Counted from the stretch's first letter, positions 8,754 to 18,153 are shown. The stretch is 64,000 nucleotides of DNA from Bacteroidota bacterium (GCA_021825585.1 JAKAGT010000012.1:62001-126000); one strand, 5' to 3'. The notes: generated by a model from the sequence alone, not told the origin. Made by a program: numbers and translations.

Positions 8754-10865
8754 TTACTTCAAGAGCACCATTTTCATCGTTCTATCGAAATTCTTCGCAC
8801 TTATTCTGTAGAAGTACACGCCGCTTGCTACCTGCTCGCCCACGTTGTTCCTTGCATCCCACGTTACCTGATAGGTGCCGGGCACATAATTATCGCTCGC
8901 CAGCACTTTCACAAGCTGTCCGATGGAATTGTAAACAGATACATTGACCATTCCCGTCTTCGGTACCGAGAAGTTAATAGTCGTCGTCGGGTTGAACGGG
9001 TTCGGATAGTTCTGCTCAATGGCGTACGTCGTGGGGACCTTGTTGCTGACCACTTTCACACCTGTAACGATGCCAAGGGCTCTTTGCAGAAGAGCGAAAG
9101 TATATTTCGCGTTGTGAACTCCATAGCTGCCGTCTTTCAGTACCAGCCGGTAATCCCAATAAGCGCCGAGCTGATTCTGCGTAAGGGCCTTGGCTCCGCT
9201 GGTGCTGATCGTGCCGCTGACAAGCGAATCCGGCAGCGCGGCAGCCAGCTTTGCGAGGAGAGCCTCGACTTCTGTCTGGACACCCGGGATCGGTCCGCCG
9301 TTCGCGATGCCTGCATAGTCATACGGGGCGGGAATCTGATCGAAATCGGTGATCGGGCCGTGGCAGGACTGACACACGGTGGTGTTGTCCGTAGTGTCTC
9401 CAAGGGCATCCGGGCCGCTCATCTTCCATGTGTGGCCGCCGAGCGTCGTTGCAGCATTCGCGTCAAGAGTATCTGTGGACATGTGGCACGTCACGCATGC
9501 GTCCGAAAGCTGGGTATGCGTGGTCAGCCCGGTGATTGAGCTGTCACCGAACGTGTAACCGTCTTGTCCAAAGAACATGTCTGTCTGTGGACCGTTATGA
9601 GGCCCGAAATATTTCTTATACCCTGCCGCAACCGCAGAGTTCACAGAAGTTCTTGATCTGTGGCAGTTCATGCAGAGCTGACCTACTCCGCCGCCCGGGA
9701 TTACGAAGCCATTTGCCAGAGGCGCAGCCGAAACCTTCCTCAACTGATAAGGATTCGTGGCATCGTGCGGATTGTGACATCCGGTGCAAGTCAAGGGAAT
9801 TCCAGCATAGGAAGATTGTGAAAGTTGGCCGTTGCTTGCATAGTCCGCAAAACCAGCGCCGTTGTGACACTGAGCGCAAGAGGATGAGTTCGGAGTCGGA
9901 GCATCTTCGACCTGGATAGCAGTCATTCCGCTGTCGTGCGGGCTGCTCGTCCACTCTCTTCCTATCGCATGGTGAGGCGGTGCGTCATGGCACTGCATAC
10001 ACACTGAAGCGTTCAACGATACGGAAATCTTTGAGGGGTCTCCCCAGTGCTCGCTTCCCGGACCGTGGCAGCTTTCGCAGCCGATGGTCCCCAGTTGCGC
10101 AAGCTGAGCGGAGGTGTGATAAAGGTGAGCAAAGTTTGAGTCGGCGAGAGGTGGTGCCGGGAAGGTCCAGCCGACTTGGTTTGCGACTGCCGCGAAGTTT
10201 CCGTTCGCCGCGCCTGGGTTGTATCCGGTCGTATGGCACTTGATGCAGTAACCTGCATATGCATTCCCCGCAGGGTTGTGCCCGTTGAGACTCTCCTTAA
10301 AGAAGGAAGCATGCGCAGTATTCATCCAGTGTGAATAATCCGCAGTCGGGTCGAGACCTAATCCAGTCAACGCTCCCTGGTGACAGACGCCGCATTGCGG
10401 GACCGTAGCCGTCGCGCTGTCGTTCGTCACTATTCCCATAGAGCCGACCCCGACATAATCTGCAGAGGTTATCACGGTCGAAGCCTGCGAAGTCCCCCCA
10501 GCGGTCGTGATCTGAAGATTAATCGTATACTCGCCAGTCGTATCGACTGTGATCGTCGTAAATGGAGCGGATGCGCTGTCTATAGCCGCATGTCCACCAA
10601 CCGGATCAACAACCGACCAAACCACTGACTGAATTGGATTCCCAGTAGAATCGATAGCCTGAAGAAAAACTCTGGTCTTCTCCCCGACGGTCTTCAAGCC
10701 CGTTGTCGCATACATCGCATTCCCAGCCGCTCCATATTGCTGAGTCAAAGTATAGGGTGTCATCCCCACTACCTGAATGCCAGCCTTCGGTGCTGCTGTT
10801 TGTGAGTAAGCCAATCCAGCTGCGAGGAATACAATCACAAACATGGTAGAAATTTGTTTCCTCAT
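8754..10865 (-). CDS. Nine-heme c-type cytochrome with T9SS type A sorting domain
   Basis: 703 residues with a signal peptide (about 1-21, ending LAYSQ), placed by GGAG upstream of ATG 10865. An Ig-like N-terminal region (about 25-150) precedes nine CxxCH heme sites: CGVCH, CIKCH, CESCH, CMQCH, CAQCH, CTGCH, CMNCH, CVTCH and CQSCH. Additional His-rich segments (DAPPHHAIGR) could supply distal ligands. The last ~90 residues are a T9SS type A/FlgD-like sorting domain (QNYPNPFNPTTTINFSVPK ... GVYFYRIS). The protein should cross the inner membrane via Sec, receive hemes in the periplasm and be exported to or anchored on the cell surface. Electron transfer is the obvious role; the redox partner is unknown. 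It is a clear paralogue of the next gene. Confidence 0.93.
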   Translation of the reverse strand: MRKQISTMFVIVFLAAGLAYSQTAAPKAGIQVVGMTPYTLTQQYGAAGNAMYATTGLKTVGEKTRVFLQAIDSTGNPIQSVVWSVVDPVGGHAAIDSASAPFTTITVDTTGEYTINLQITTAGGTSQASTVITSADYVGVGSMGIVTNDSATATVPQCGVCHQGALTGLGLDPTADYSHWMNTAHASFFKESLNGHNPAGNAYAGYCIKCHTTGYNPGAANGNFAAVANQVGWTFPAPPLADSNFAHLYHTSAQLAQLGTIGCESCHGPGSEHWGDPSKISVSLNASVCMQCHDAPPHHAIGREWTSSPHDSGMTAIQVEDAPTPNSSSCAQCHNGAGFADYASNGQLSQSSYAGIPLTCTGCHNPHDATNPYQLRKVSAAPLANGFVIPGGGVGQLCMNCHRSRTSVNSAVAAGYKKYFGPHNGPQTDMFFGQDGYTFGDSSITGLTTHTQLSDACVTCHMSTDTLDANAATTLGGHTWKMSGPDALGDTTDNTTVCQSCHGPITDFDQIPAPYDYAGIANGGPIPGVQTEVEALLAKLAAALPDSLVSGTISTSGAKALTQNQLGAYWDYRLVLKDGSYGVHNAKYTFALLQRALGIVTGVKVVSNKVPTTYAIEQNYPNPFNPTTTINFSVPKTGMVNVSVYNSIGQLVKVLASDNYVPGTYQVTWDARNNVGEQVASGVYFYRISAKNFDRTMKMVLLK

Positions 10866-11231
10866 AGCTAATTCTCCTTTTCTAGTGCTTTTGGCGTGAA
10901 ACAGAAAACCCTTGAATAGATTTCCTATCTGTATCTACAACTCGAATGCCAATCACCACCACCAAAACCCTTCGAAATTTCCGGAAACAAGCCATTTGTG
11001 ACTCTTCCGGAAGTATTCGTCAAGAAAAAAGGTCCATCCTCCTCCCAGTCCGAGGGCATTTTGGGACACCATTACCAACAACTTCTGCAAGTAATCAAGA
11101 TTCCTTGGACCATGAAATAAGGAAAGACCACGCCCAATTCAGAGCCGTATCGTGACAAAGGGAGAGACAATGAGCTGTTAACATGCCGTTGCAGGCGATG
11201 TAGGATTGCACCGCCTGCAACAACCCCGGAT
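10866..11231. other. Intergenic region between the two nonaheme cytochrome genes
   Basis: No convincing gene is present. The end near 10865 holds the GGAG ribosome site and presumably the promoter of the downstream cytochrome gene. The end near 11231 holds a hairpin. The length suggests the second cytochrome has its own promoter rather than being a strict operon partner. Confidence 0.6.
11188..11221 (-). terminator. Hairpin downstream of the 678-residue cytochrome gene
   Basis: A perfect 10-bp inverted repeat (GTTGCAGGCG / CGCCTGCAAC) with a 14-nt loop lies 10 bp after the stop codon. No T-tract follows it on the minus strand, so it may be a 3'-end stabilizer or a weak terminator. Confidence 0.5.
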
Positions 11232-13268
11232 TTACTTCATCAACATCATTTTTCGGACTTGAGCAAAGTCCCTGGTCACTAACTTGCAGAAGTAGACCCC
11301 GCTCGAAACCATCATACCGGAAGAGTTCTTTCCGTCCCACGTTACTTTGTACGTACCTGGCGCGAAGTAGCTGTCCGCCAGAGAGGCAACTTCCTGGCCA
11401 ACAGAATTATATATGATCAGCTTCACGATCCCTGATTTCGGTACGGAGAAGTTTATCGTTGTGGTGGGGTTAAACGGATTCGGGTAATTCTGGTCGAGGG
11501 CGTAAGCACGAGGAATCTTGTTTGTAACAACTTCGACCCCGGTTAGAGTGCTCAGCGCACGCGTCAGAACCGCAAACGTGTACTTCGCATTATGGACACC
11601 GTAGCTTCCGTCATTCGCGACGAAATAATAATCATAAACGGCTCTCAGATAGTTTGGTTTCCCCGCAATCGAAGCTGAATCCGTGGCGACTGCCCCCGTG
11701 GCATCCTTCGGTAACATGGCCGCCAGTTTTGCGAGCAACCCTTTCACTTCTGTCTGCACACCTTCCGTCTTCCCGTTGCCGTCGTAATCGTCCGCTGCCT
11801 GGATGTCGTCAAAGCTTGCTATCGGGCCGTGGCAGCTCTGACATACTGCAACGTTATCAACAATATTCTTCCCTGTGCTGTCTGGGCTGCTCATGTTCCA
11901 CGTGTGACCGCCGAGAAGATTAACCATATTCCCCGCTGCCGTAGACATGTGGCACGTAACGCAGGCGTCTTCCAACTGCGTATGAGTTGAATTTCCTGTT
12001 ATAGAGTTGTCGCCGAACTGATACGCATTTTGTCCGAAGAACATGTCGGTTTGGGTGCCGTAGTGTGGACCGTAGTGACTCGCCCATTTCAGCGTGTAGG
12101 CATTCGCATTCCTTCGGCCCTTGTGACAATTCATACAGAGCTGTCCGAGACCGCCACTGGCTATCTTATATCCGTTCATCAGACTGTCTGCAGTGACCTT
12201 CCGCAGCTGGTGTGGGTTCTGGTCAGAGTGCGGATCGTGGCACGATGCGCAACCTATAGACATCGTCGCCTGAGCTCCGGAGATTGTCTGCGAGGAGGCG
12301 GACAAATAGAAACCTGTGCCGTTATGACACTTTGCACAGGAGGCGTTGTTCACTCCCGGATATTCTACCTGTACAAGATTCTTTCCATGACTGCTTGTTG
12401 CATACTGCCTGACGACCATATGGTGCGTTGGTGCGTCGTGACACTTAGCACAGACTTTGACGTCCATAGATATGCTAATCCGGTTGCTTCCCAACTGACC
12501 GTTGTGCTCGCTTCCCGGCCCGTGGCAGTTCTCGCATCCGATTGTGGCAAGCTGTGCGAGCTGATGCGAAACATTGTTAAGATGTGTGAAATTTGTGTCG
12601 ACATATGCCGACGGGAAAGTCCAGCCGGACTGAGCCTGGACGTCGTCGAATCCACCATTGTTCGCATTCAAATCGTATCCGGTTGTGTGGCAAGTGACAC
12701 ATCTTGATGAGTAGTGTGTCTGCCTCGGATCAGTTCCGTTGATTGCATTCTGGAACATGACTGCATGGGGCGTCTCCACCCAATCCTGGACCATCGGAAG
12801 GTGACAGAGCCCGCACTTCGGGTCCTGGATCGAAGCTCCTCCTCCTCCCATGAAGCCCACCCCCTGATAGTAAGCCGATGTAATTGTGTCCGAAACGGAC
12901 GAGGTCCCACCTGAGGTGGTGATGCTCAGCCGCACGACGTATTGTCCGTTCGTATCCACTTTCATTGTCGTGAATGGGACATTGGTGCTGTCGATGGTTG
13001 TCGTTGATCCCGTTGGTTTGTTCAGCAACGACCACGTGACAGCGGTGATCTGTCCGCCACTTAAATCCGCCGCTGACAAGTAAACAACCGAGCCTTTACC
13101 GACTGTCCGCAATCCCGATGTCGTCGTCCTTGTCCCCTGAGATCCATAAACCTTTGAGAACTGATACGAAGACATGCCAACCACCTCGATCTTGGGAATT
13201 GGCGTCTGCGAAATCGCGGCACCTGCGGTTAATAAGGCCATGGTGAAGAAGGTAAAGAATTTACCCAT
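11232..13268 (-). CDS. Nine-heme c-type cytochrome with T9SS type A sorting domain (paralogue)
   Basis: 678 residues with signal peptide (about 1-20, AGAAISQ) and a GGGAG ribosome site before ATG 13268. The layout matches the neighbouring cytochrome: an Ig-like N-terminal region, then nine CxxCH sites (CGLCH, CVTCH, CENCH, CAKCH, CAKCH, CASCH, CMNCH, CVTCH, CQSCH), then the QNYPNPFNPTTTINFSVPK sorting domain. The blocks ATIGCE.CHGPGSEH and QLCMNCH are shared almost unchanged. The two genes arose by tandem duplication but have diverged well beyond a recent copy. The predicted location is the outer surface, with a role in extracellular or outer-membrane electron transfer. Confidence 0.93.
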   Translation of the reverse strand: MGKFFTFFTMALLTAGAAISQTPIPKIEVVGMSSYQFSKVYGSQGTRTTTSGLRTVGKGSVVYLSAADLSGGQITAVTWSLLNKPTGSTTTIDSTNVPFTTMKVDTNGQYVVRLSITTSGGTSSVSDTITSAYYQGVGFMGGGGASIQDPKCGLCHLPMVQDWVETPHAVMFQNAINGTDPRQTHYSSRCVTCHTTGYDLNANNGGFDDVQAQSGWTFPSAYVDTNFTHLNNVSHQLAQLATIGCENCHGPGSEHNGQLGSNRISISMDVKVCAKCHDAPTHHMVVRQYATSSHGKNLVQVEYPGVNNASCAKCHNGTGFYLSASSQTISGAQATMSIGCASCHDPHSDQNPHQLRKVTADSLMNGYKIASGGLGQLCMNCHKGRRNANAYTLKWASHYGPHYGTQTDMFFGQNAYQFGDNSITGNSTHTQLEDACVTCHMSTAAGNMVNLLGGHTWNMSSPDSTGKNIVDNVAVCQSCHGPIASFDDIQAADDYDGNGKTEGVQTEVKGLLAKLAAMLPKDATGAVATDSASIAGKPNYLRAVYDYYFVANDGSYGVHNAKYTFAVLTRALSTLTGVEVVTNKIPRAYALDQNYPNPFNPTTTINFSVPKSGIVKLIIYNSVGQEVASLADSYFAPGTYKVTWDGKNSSGMMVSSGVYFCKLVTRDFAQVRKMMLMK

Positions 13269-13491
13269 GGTGATATCTCCCTTTTAGTTTGCTTACCTGA
13301 GGTTTCTTAACAAAGCTCCCTGACTAGAGCTCCATGGTAAGAGTGCAATTAAGGTGCCGCAAGATCGGAGGGTAAGCGTTGCCCAATAGAAAAATCAGCC
13401 ATCTAGTTGACGAGCATTCCCCTATGTCCCCTTCAAAACGGCTTACTTCAGGCACTTTTTACCCCACGGCGGGCAATTTTAGACAAGTGAC

Positions 13492-13529
13492 CCTCCTTCC
13501 GCTTGTCTCTTTCAAGATCCGGAAGGAGG
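13492..13529 (-). terminator. Hairpin downstream of the phosphofructokinase gene
   Basis: A perfect 10-bp inverted repeat (CCTCCTTCCG / CGGAAGGAGG) with an 18-nt loop starts 13 bp after the stop codon. There is no strong T-tract, so termination is plausible but unproven. Confidence 0.45.
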
Positions 13530-13542
13530 ATCGCCTTGCAAC

Positions 13543-14703
13543 TTAGTACAAGAACATCGGCTTGTTGAGAAGATGGGCAACTTTCGGCTTGTATTCTCCT
13601 TCGTCGTACAACTCGGCGACATCAACCCTCTTCAATCCGTTCGCAATGGTATCGACAGGTATGTGCGTATACTTACCTTCCCTTAATGCGACCAACTGGC
13701 CGTAGTGTTTCCTTATCACCAGATCTGTGGCGAGGTTGGCATAGCTTATCGCCACCATTCTATCGAGAGCGTCCGGCTCGCCGCTTCGCATCAAGTAAGC
13801 GACCTGCTGATAGATAATATCGGATCCCGTTATTTTCTTAAGCGCTTCTCCTGTAAGTGCACCGATACCCCCAAGTTTCTTATGGCCATAGGCATCGGCC
13901 TGCCCGTACTCCACTATCTTGCCGCCCACCATCTGGGCGCCTTCTGAAATTGTCATGATCGCGTAGTCGCTTGGATTACGTTTCTTGTCCTCAGTGAGAA
14001 GCTGCGCCAGTTTCTCGGGATCGAACGGCACTTCCGAAATGACTGCGCGGTCGACGCCGGCAAGGTACGCGGAGATCAGAGAGGTCTCACCGGAATTCCT
14101 GCCGAACAGTTCCACCACCGCTATGCGTTCATGCGAACCCGCCGGGGTTCGAAGTGCTGTAATGAAGTTCACGCTTCGCGTGACTGCAGTCGAAAACCCG
14201 ATGCAATAGTCCGTTCCGTACACATCGTTATCCATTGTCTTGGGAATTCCTACGACGGGGTAGCCTTCCCTGTGAAGCCGGAGACCATAGCTGAGGGTAT
14301 CGTCTCCTCCAATAGGGAGAAGGGCATCGATTTTCAGCTTCTCCAGGACTTTCAAGACATGAGGCGTGAAATCGAGGGTCGCCCCTTCTTCCTTCTTCTG
14401 ATTGCTCGGATCCCTGAGAAACTCCGGTACATCCTTCGGCTTGACCTTTGACGGATTGGTTCGTGATGTGTGAAGGAAAGTCCCGCCCGACCTGTCAACC
14501 GTTCGTGTGTTCTGTTTGTTCAACTCTACAATCCAATCATCATTCTTCTCGGCGGAATCAAGATTGTAATTCAAAAGGCCTGCCCACCCGCGCCTTATCC
14601 CGACCACCTGAAGGCCCGCATCTTCCGCACGATATACGGCAGCCTTTATGCAGGGGTTCAATCCGGGTACATCACCCCCGCCCGTGAGAATACCGATTCG
14701 CAT
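13543..14703 (-). CDS. 6-phosphofructokinase, probably pyrophosphate-dependent type
   Basis: 386 residues from ATG 14703 ([16 protein letters not shown]), which has AAAGGAG upstream; a start at 14760 is unlikely. Family motifs: GGGDVPGLN (nucleotide/phosphate loop), [26 protein letters not shown] and the substrate-binding segment [12 protein letters not shown]. In this family ATP-users normally have Gly at the second Asp of GGDD. The combination GGDD plus Lys in PKT-DND is the signature associated with pyrophosphate-dependent enzymes. The reaction is fructose 6-phosphate to fructose 1,6-bisphosphate in the cytosol, possibly reversible if PPi-linked. The methylglyoxal synthase gene lies 81 bp upstream on the same strand. 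Confidence 0.9.
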   Translation of the reverse strand: MRIGILTGGGDVPGLNPCIKAAVYRAEDAGLQVVGIRRGWAGLLNYNLDSAEKNDDWIVELNKQNTRTVDRSGGTFLHTSRTNPSKVKPKDVPEFLRDPSNQKKEEGATLDFTPHVLKVLEKLKIDALLPIGGDDTLSYGLRLHREGYPVVGIPKTMDNDVYGTDYCIGFSTAVTRSVNFITALRTPAGSHERIAVVELFGRNSGETSLISAYLAGVDRAVISEVPFDPEKLAQLLTEDKKRNPSDYAIMTISEGAQMVGGKIVEYGQADAYGHKKLGGIGALTGEALKKITGSDIIYQQVAYLMRSGEPDALDRMVAISYANLATDLVIRKHYGQLVALREGKYTHIPVDTIANGLKRVDVAELYDEGEYKPKVAHLLNKPMFLY

Positions 14704-14784
14704 ACAGTTACTCCTTTTGGTTGTATTGTCTCGAGAGAAATTTATCAAGAATGGCGGCAACTTTAAAGTTCAACCGATCATTCC

Positions 14785-15222
14785 TCATCTAATATTCAGG
14801 ACAACCTTCCTATCGTACTCAGAATTGAATAGCGGCGAGGAAATAAGGAAATCGGCCGACGCCCTGTTCGAGGCGACAGGTATATTCCACACCACTGCGA
14901 TCCGAAGGAGAGCCTTCACATCCGGATCATGCGGCTGGGGCTCGAGAGGGTCCCAGAAGAAAATCAGCACGTCCACCTTGCCCTCGGCAATTTTAGCTCC
15001 TATCTGCTGATCGCCGCCCACAGGACCGCTCATCATCCTCTTGATCTTGATCTTCAACGCATCAGACAACATCTTTCCGGTTGTCCCCGTCGAATACAGC
15101 TCGTGAGTCTTCAGAACATCAACGTTGTACTTCGCCCACTGCAGCATTTCTTCCTTCTTGTTGTCGTGGGCCACGAGGGCAATCTTCTTCCTGGGTTGCA
15201 TTTTGATATCGATGTTTCGCAT
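14785..15222 (-). CDS. mgsA: Methylglyoxal synthase
   Basis: 145 residues, close to the family length of ~150, with GAGGT upstream of ATG 15222. It has the hallmark segments [19 protein letters not shown] (phosphate-binding) and [14 protein letters not shown] (containing the catalytic Asp), followed by [18 protein letters not shown]. It converts dihydroxyacetone phosphate to methylglyoxal and phosphate, bypassing lower glycolysis when phosphate is limiting. It is co-directional with the phosphofructokinase gene downstream, suggesting joint control of triose-phosphate flux. Confidence 0.95.
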   Translation of the reverse strand: MRNIDIKMQPRKKIALVAHDNKKEEMLQWAKYNVDVLKTHELYSTGTTGKMLSDALKIKIKRMMSGPVGGDQQIGAKIAEGKVDVLIFFWDPLEPQPHDPDVKALLRIAVVWNIPVASNRASADFLISSPLFNSEYDRKVVLNIR

Positions 15223-15297
15223 GTGTTTACCTCGATAAAGTGGGGATCTTCTTTCGCGGAGCAGTGGTCAATTAGCAAACCATCTCCTGGTTCAAGA

Positions 15298-15350
15298 TAA
15301 AAAAATCTGGCCCCGCATTCCAGAATTGACAATCTTCCAAATGCGGGGCC
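15298..15350 (-). terminator. Rho-independent terminator of the RNase E/G gene
   Basis: A perfect 11-bp stem (GGCCCCGCATT / AATGCGGGGCC) with a 20-nt loop is followed on the minus strand by AGATTTTTTTAT. It separates the RNase gene from mgsA. Confidence 0.9.
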
Positions 15351-15440
15351 TTGAAATATCACGATGTCCGATTTGTTCCGGCAGCTCGCCGCGCCTGTGG
15401 AATCGGGGCGCTGATTCCCGCGGCTTCTGCACGGACCGGA

Positions 15441-17099
15441 TTACTGTTTAAAATCCTCCGTTATGTCCTTCTTCAGGCTGTTTGAGTAAACCTTGAATGA
15501 ATTCACGGGCACCGTGCCGTTGGATTCCAGCTTGATCAACAGCTTGTTCTTCCACATAAGGCTCAACAGGTGGCTCGGTCTTCCCTCTCTTAAGTACGAG
15601 GCAAGATAAGGGTGGACGATAAACTTCAATACCTTGCCGTGGCCCTCGGACTTGTATTTATTGATCCAGCCGGTGATCTCGGTCAACACGGTCGCCCGGC
15701 TCTGAACAATCCCGGTTCCGGCACAAACCGGACAGGTTTCGCTGAACGACTGCATTATATTCTGCCGGATACGCTGTCTGGTGATCTGCACGAGTCCGAA
15801 TTCGGTCATCGGAAGTACGGTGGCCTTCGCACGGTCTCTCCGGAATTCCTTGCGGAGCTCCTCGTATACCTTTCGTTTGTTTCTCTCGTCCTCGAGGTCG
15901 ATGAAGTCTATGACGATTATTCCGCCGATGTCTCGCAGCCGCAGCTGCCGAATGATCTCGCGCGACGCTTCAAGATTTGTCCTGAGTGAATTCTGTTCCT
16001 GTTCTTTGCTCGCCGCGTATCGGCCGCTGTTTACGTCAATTACGGTCATCGCTTCCGTAACGTCGATCACCAGATACCCGCCGGTCTTCAGCGGCACACG
16101 CCTGCCGAGCGACTCCTGCATATCCTTCGCCACTCCGAATACGTCGAAGATCGCCTGCTTTCCGCGGTAGAATTCTATCTTGTCCACCAGTGTCGGAGCA
16201 AACCACTTTACGTAAGTCGTGATTTCCTTGTAGAGCCTTCGCGAATCGACGACGACCCTCTGCACCTCGTTGTTGAAAAGGTCCCTTATGACGCTCGAGA
16301 CCGTCGATAAATCTTTATAAAGAAGAATCGGCGGCTGTTCGGTCTTCACGCTCTTCTCGATCTCTCGCCAGGTCTTGACCAGTTGCTCGAGATCGTTCTT
16401 CAAAAGCTCTTCCTCTTTGCCTTCAGCCACAGTCCTGATGATAACGCCGAATCCCTCCGGCAGCAAACTCCTGATTATGCGGCGAAGCCTTTTCTTCTCC
16501 CTGAAATTGTACAATTTCTTGGATACCCCGATGCGGCCGTCAAATGGGAGAAGAACCAGGTACCGTCCCGGAAGTGAGACTTTACTCGTTACCCTGACGC
16601 CCTTTTTCCCGACGGGCTCCTTCGTAACCTGCACGATGATGCTCTGATCCCGGTCAAGGTGGATTTCTCTCTGTGGGGGGCGCTGAGGTCGCTGCCCCGG
16701 TTGAGGCCGTGGACCGTTTTGGGGTCTGCCTTCCCAGGAGGGATAACGCGACGGCTGCCCGCCCCCGCCGGGACCGCCTTCAGAAACCTTCGCGGCTACT
16801 TCCGTGTCATCATCTTCGTCTTCGTCTATCTCAGAGTCTTCCTCCCCGATTAAAGAGGAATACTCGTCTATATTCGGATCGACATCAGAGAAATGTAAAA
16901 ACGCGTCTTGCTTATGCCCTATATCGATGAACGCAGCGCGGATACCGGACATAACCCTTGCAATCCTGCCGAGGTATATGTCTCCAACCATCCGCTCTTT
17001 TCCGGGCGACTCAACGAAAATCTCCGCCAGCTTTCCGTCTTCCGTAATGGCGATCCGGACCTGGTCGGCGGTTTCATTGATTATGATCTCCTTTTTCAT
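15441..17099 (-). CDS. rng: Ribonuclease E/G family endoribonuclease
   Basis: 552 residues from ATG 17099 (MKKEIIINETADQVR). An S1 RNA-binding domain (GDIYLGRIARVMSGIRAAFIDIG) comes first. It is split by a low-complexity insertion of about 80 residues (acidic EDEDDD, then Gly/Pro/Arg/Gln-rich). The catalytic core has VIDVNSGRY and VIDFIDLEDERNKRKVYEEL, containing the two Mg-binding Asp residues, and the Zn-link motif CPVCAGTG. No long C-terminal degradosome scaffold is present, so the architecture is RNase G-like. It functions in rRNA maturation and mRNA decay. The Asp/Pro/Arg-rich insertion is unusual and may bind RNA or a partner. Confidence 0.93.
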   Translation of the reverse strand: MKKEIIINETADQVRIAITEDGKLAEIFVESPGKERMVGDIYLGRIARVMSGIRAAFIDIGHKQDAFLHFSDVDPNIDEYSSLIGEEDSEIDEDEDDDTEVAAKVSEGGPGGGGQPSRYPSWEGRPQNGPRPQPGQRPQRPPQREIHLDRDQSIIVQVTKEPVGKKGVRVTSKVSLPGRYLVLLPFDGRIGVSKKLYNFREKKRLRRIIRSLLPEGFGVIIRTVAEGKEEELLKNDLEQLVKTWREIEKSVKTEQPPILLYKDLSTVSSVIRDLFNNEVQRVVVDSRRLYKEITTYVKWFAPTLVDKIEFYRGKQAIFDVFGVAKDMQESLGRRVPLKTGGYLVIDVTEAMTVIDVNSGRYAASKEQEQNSLRTNLEASREIIRQLRLRDIGGIIVIDFIDLEDERNKRKVYEELRKEFRRDRAKATVLPMTEFGLVQITRQRIRQNIMQSFSETCPVCAGTGIVQSRATVLTEITGWINKYKSEGHGKVLKFIVHPYLASYLREGRPSHLLSLMWKNKLLIKLESNGTVPVNSFKVYSNSLKKDITEDFKQ

Positions 17100-17738
17100 A
17101 AAGGCCTGCTCTACTCTGTTTGATTGGAGATCGATCCGGACCGTCAACCGGAGGTCTACCCTGTACCACTAAGCTCCGATTCGTCAACAAATTGTAAGAG
17201 TGCCCATACTGACGGCCCCTGGGCGGACCGTCTGCTTCCGTTACATTTTTCGTCACCGGTCTGCCGCTCAAACTTTCTCCGAACGTCGCGGAGGTGAGAG
17301 CTGAACTGGTCGACGCAAAAATCAAACACAAAAAAGGGGGAGTGAAGTTTCCACCGGGAAGCGCCGCCCCGGCAAATCCGCCGCGCGGGCACCCGAACAC
17401 CCTCCCCAGATCACCCAAAACACTCTTGCCAAAACTCCGGATACAGTCTTTATCGACTCCAATAGTTTTGAAGTTTAGTTTTGAAAATTGATCCGACAAT
17501 TGTCGGTATAGGATTGTTATCTCCCAAAAAGCCGAGAACAAGTATCGTGCGAATAGTATGGTCGCCAGGCAACTTATTGTCACGCGCCCTGAACGGTCCT
17601 CCTCCAACCTCTGGCCTGCAACGCCGTAACTACCTAACACGCACCATTCCGATAAATTATAAATAAGATACACACACAATCATCCCGAAAAATGACGTAT
17701 CACCCTCGGGGTGTCACAAACGAAGCTGCAAAAAAGTC
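17100..17738. other. Long intergenic region between rng and the SRP RNA gene
   Basis: About 640 bases without a convincing gene; open frames here have no ribosome sites or recognisable motifs. A perfect 14-bp palindrome lies at 17493-17506. The region presumably carries the rng promoter and a long leader. RNase E-type genes are often autoregulated through long 5' leaders, so this length is consistent with a regulatory leader, but no specific structure is identified. Confidence 0.55.
17493..17506. promoter_or_regulatory. Perfect 14-bp palindrome (possible operator) upstream of rng
   Basis: CCGACAATTGTCGG is a perfect inverted repeat about 400 bp upstream of the rng start. It could be a dimeric regulator site or chance; no second copy was noticed in the window. 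Confidence 0.3.
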
Positions 17739-17838
17739 GAGGTCAAGCTTACTGTGTCACACGGTCAGTACGCTTGCCGTTGCTTCCTTCCGGACCTGGC
17801 GGGGTTCGGCAACCTTCCGTTGCACAGGACTTGACCTC
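17739..17838 (-). ncRNA. ffs: Signal recognition particle RNA (4.5S-type, small bacterial form)
   Basis: Read on the minus strand, the ~100-nt segment begins GAGGTCAAG and ends CTTGACCTC, closing a terminal helix. The apical domain contains GCCAGGTCCGGAAGGAAGCA, the conserved Ffh-binding symmetric/asymmetric loops and GGAA tetraloop region. A T-run (17730-17735, read on the minus strand) directly follows the helix and serves as terminator. The RNA pairs with Ffh for co-translational targeting of membrane proteins. Confidence 0.96.
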
Positions 17839-17880
17839 TAAACCTCTTTCATAGCTTCCAGTAATTTAAGAACTCTACTG

Positions 17881-17954
17881 TGGAGCAGAGGGGGATCGAA
17901 CCCCCGACCTCCAGAGTGCGATTCTGGCGCTCTCCCAAACTGAGCTACTGCCCC
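17881..17954 (-). tRNA. tRNA-Ala (anticodon CGC)
   Basis: A full cloverleaf is readable: acceptor GGGGCAG pairing with CTGCTCC, D arm GCTC...GAGC, anticodon stem CCAGA/TCTGG around loop ATCGCAC, and T arm GGGGG-TTCGATC-CCCC. The G3:U70 wobble pair, the identity element for alanine, is present. Discriminator is A73; CCA is not encoded. It lies 42 bp upstream of the SRP RNA on the same strand. Confidence 0.96.
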
Positions 17955-18153
17955 GCATCATCTTCGCGAGATTCGGAGAACGCTTGTTTTCTTCCGAAAA
18001 ACGCACGGCTTACGATAACTCCACTTTTAATTTAACACTGTGTATAAAAGAGTGCAAATCACGATGGCCCGGCGAGTTCAGCCATTTCACCCCTGTCATC
18101 GCCGGCCTTTAAATTACACAACCCGGACAGAAACGTAACCGGAAACGATCCGA

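Noticed and set aside
17074-17679. Minus-strand frame of 201 codons upstream of rng
   Set aside because: No ribosome site, odd composition and overlap with the rng start; treated as leader DNA.
17968-18130. Bulged GC-rich hairpin downstream of hldD (GGCCGGCGA / TCGCCGGGCC)
   Set aside because: Large loop, a bulge and no adjacent T-tract; a terminator is possible but not supported well enough to list.
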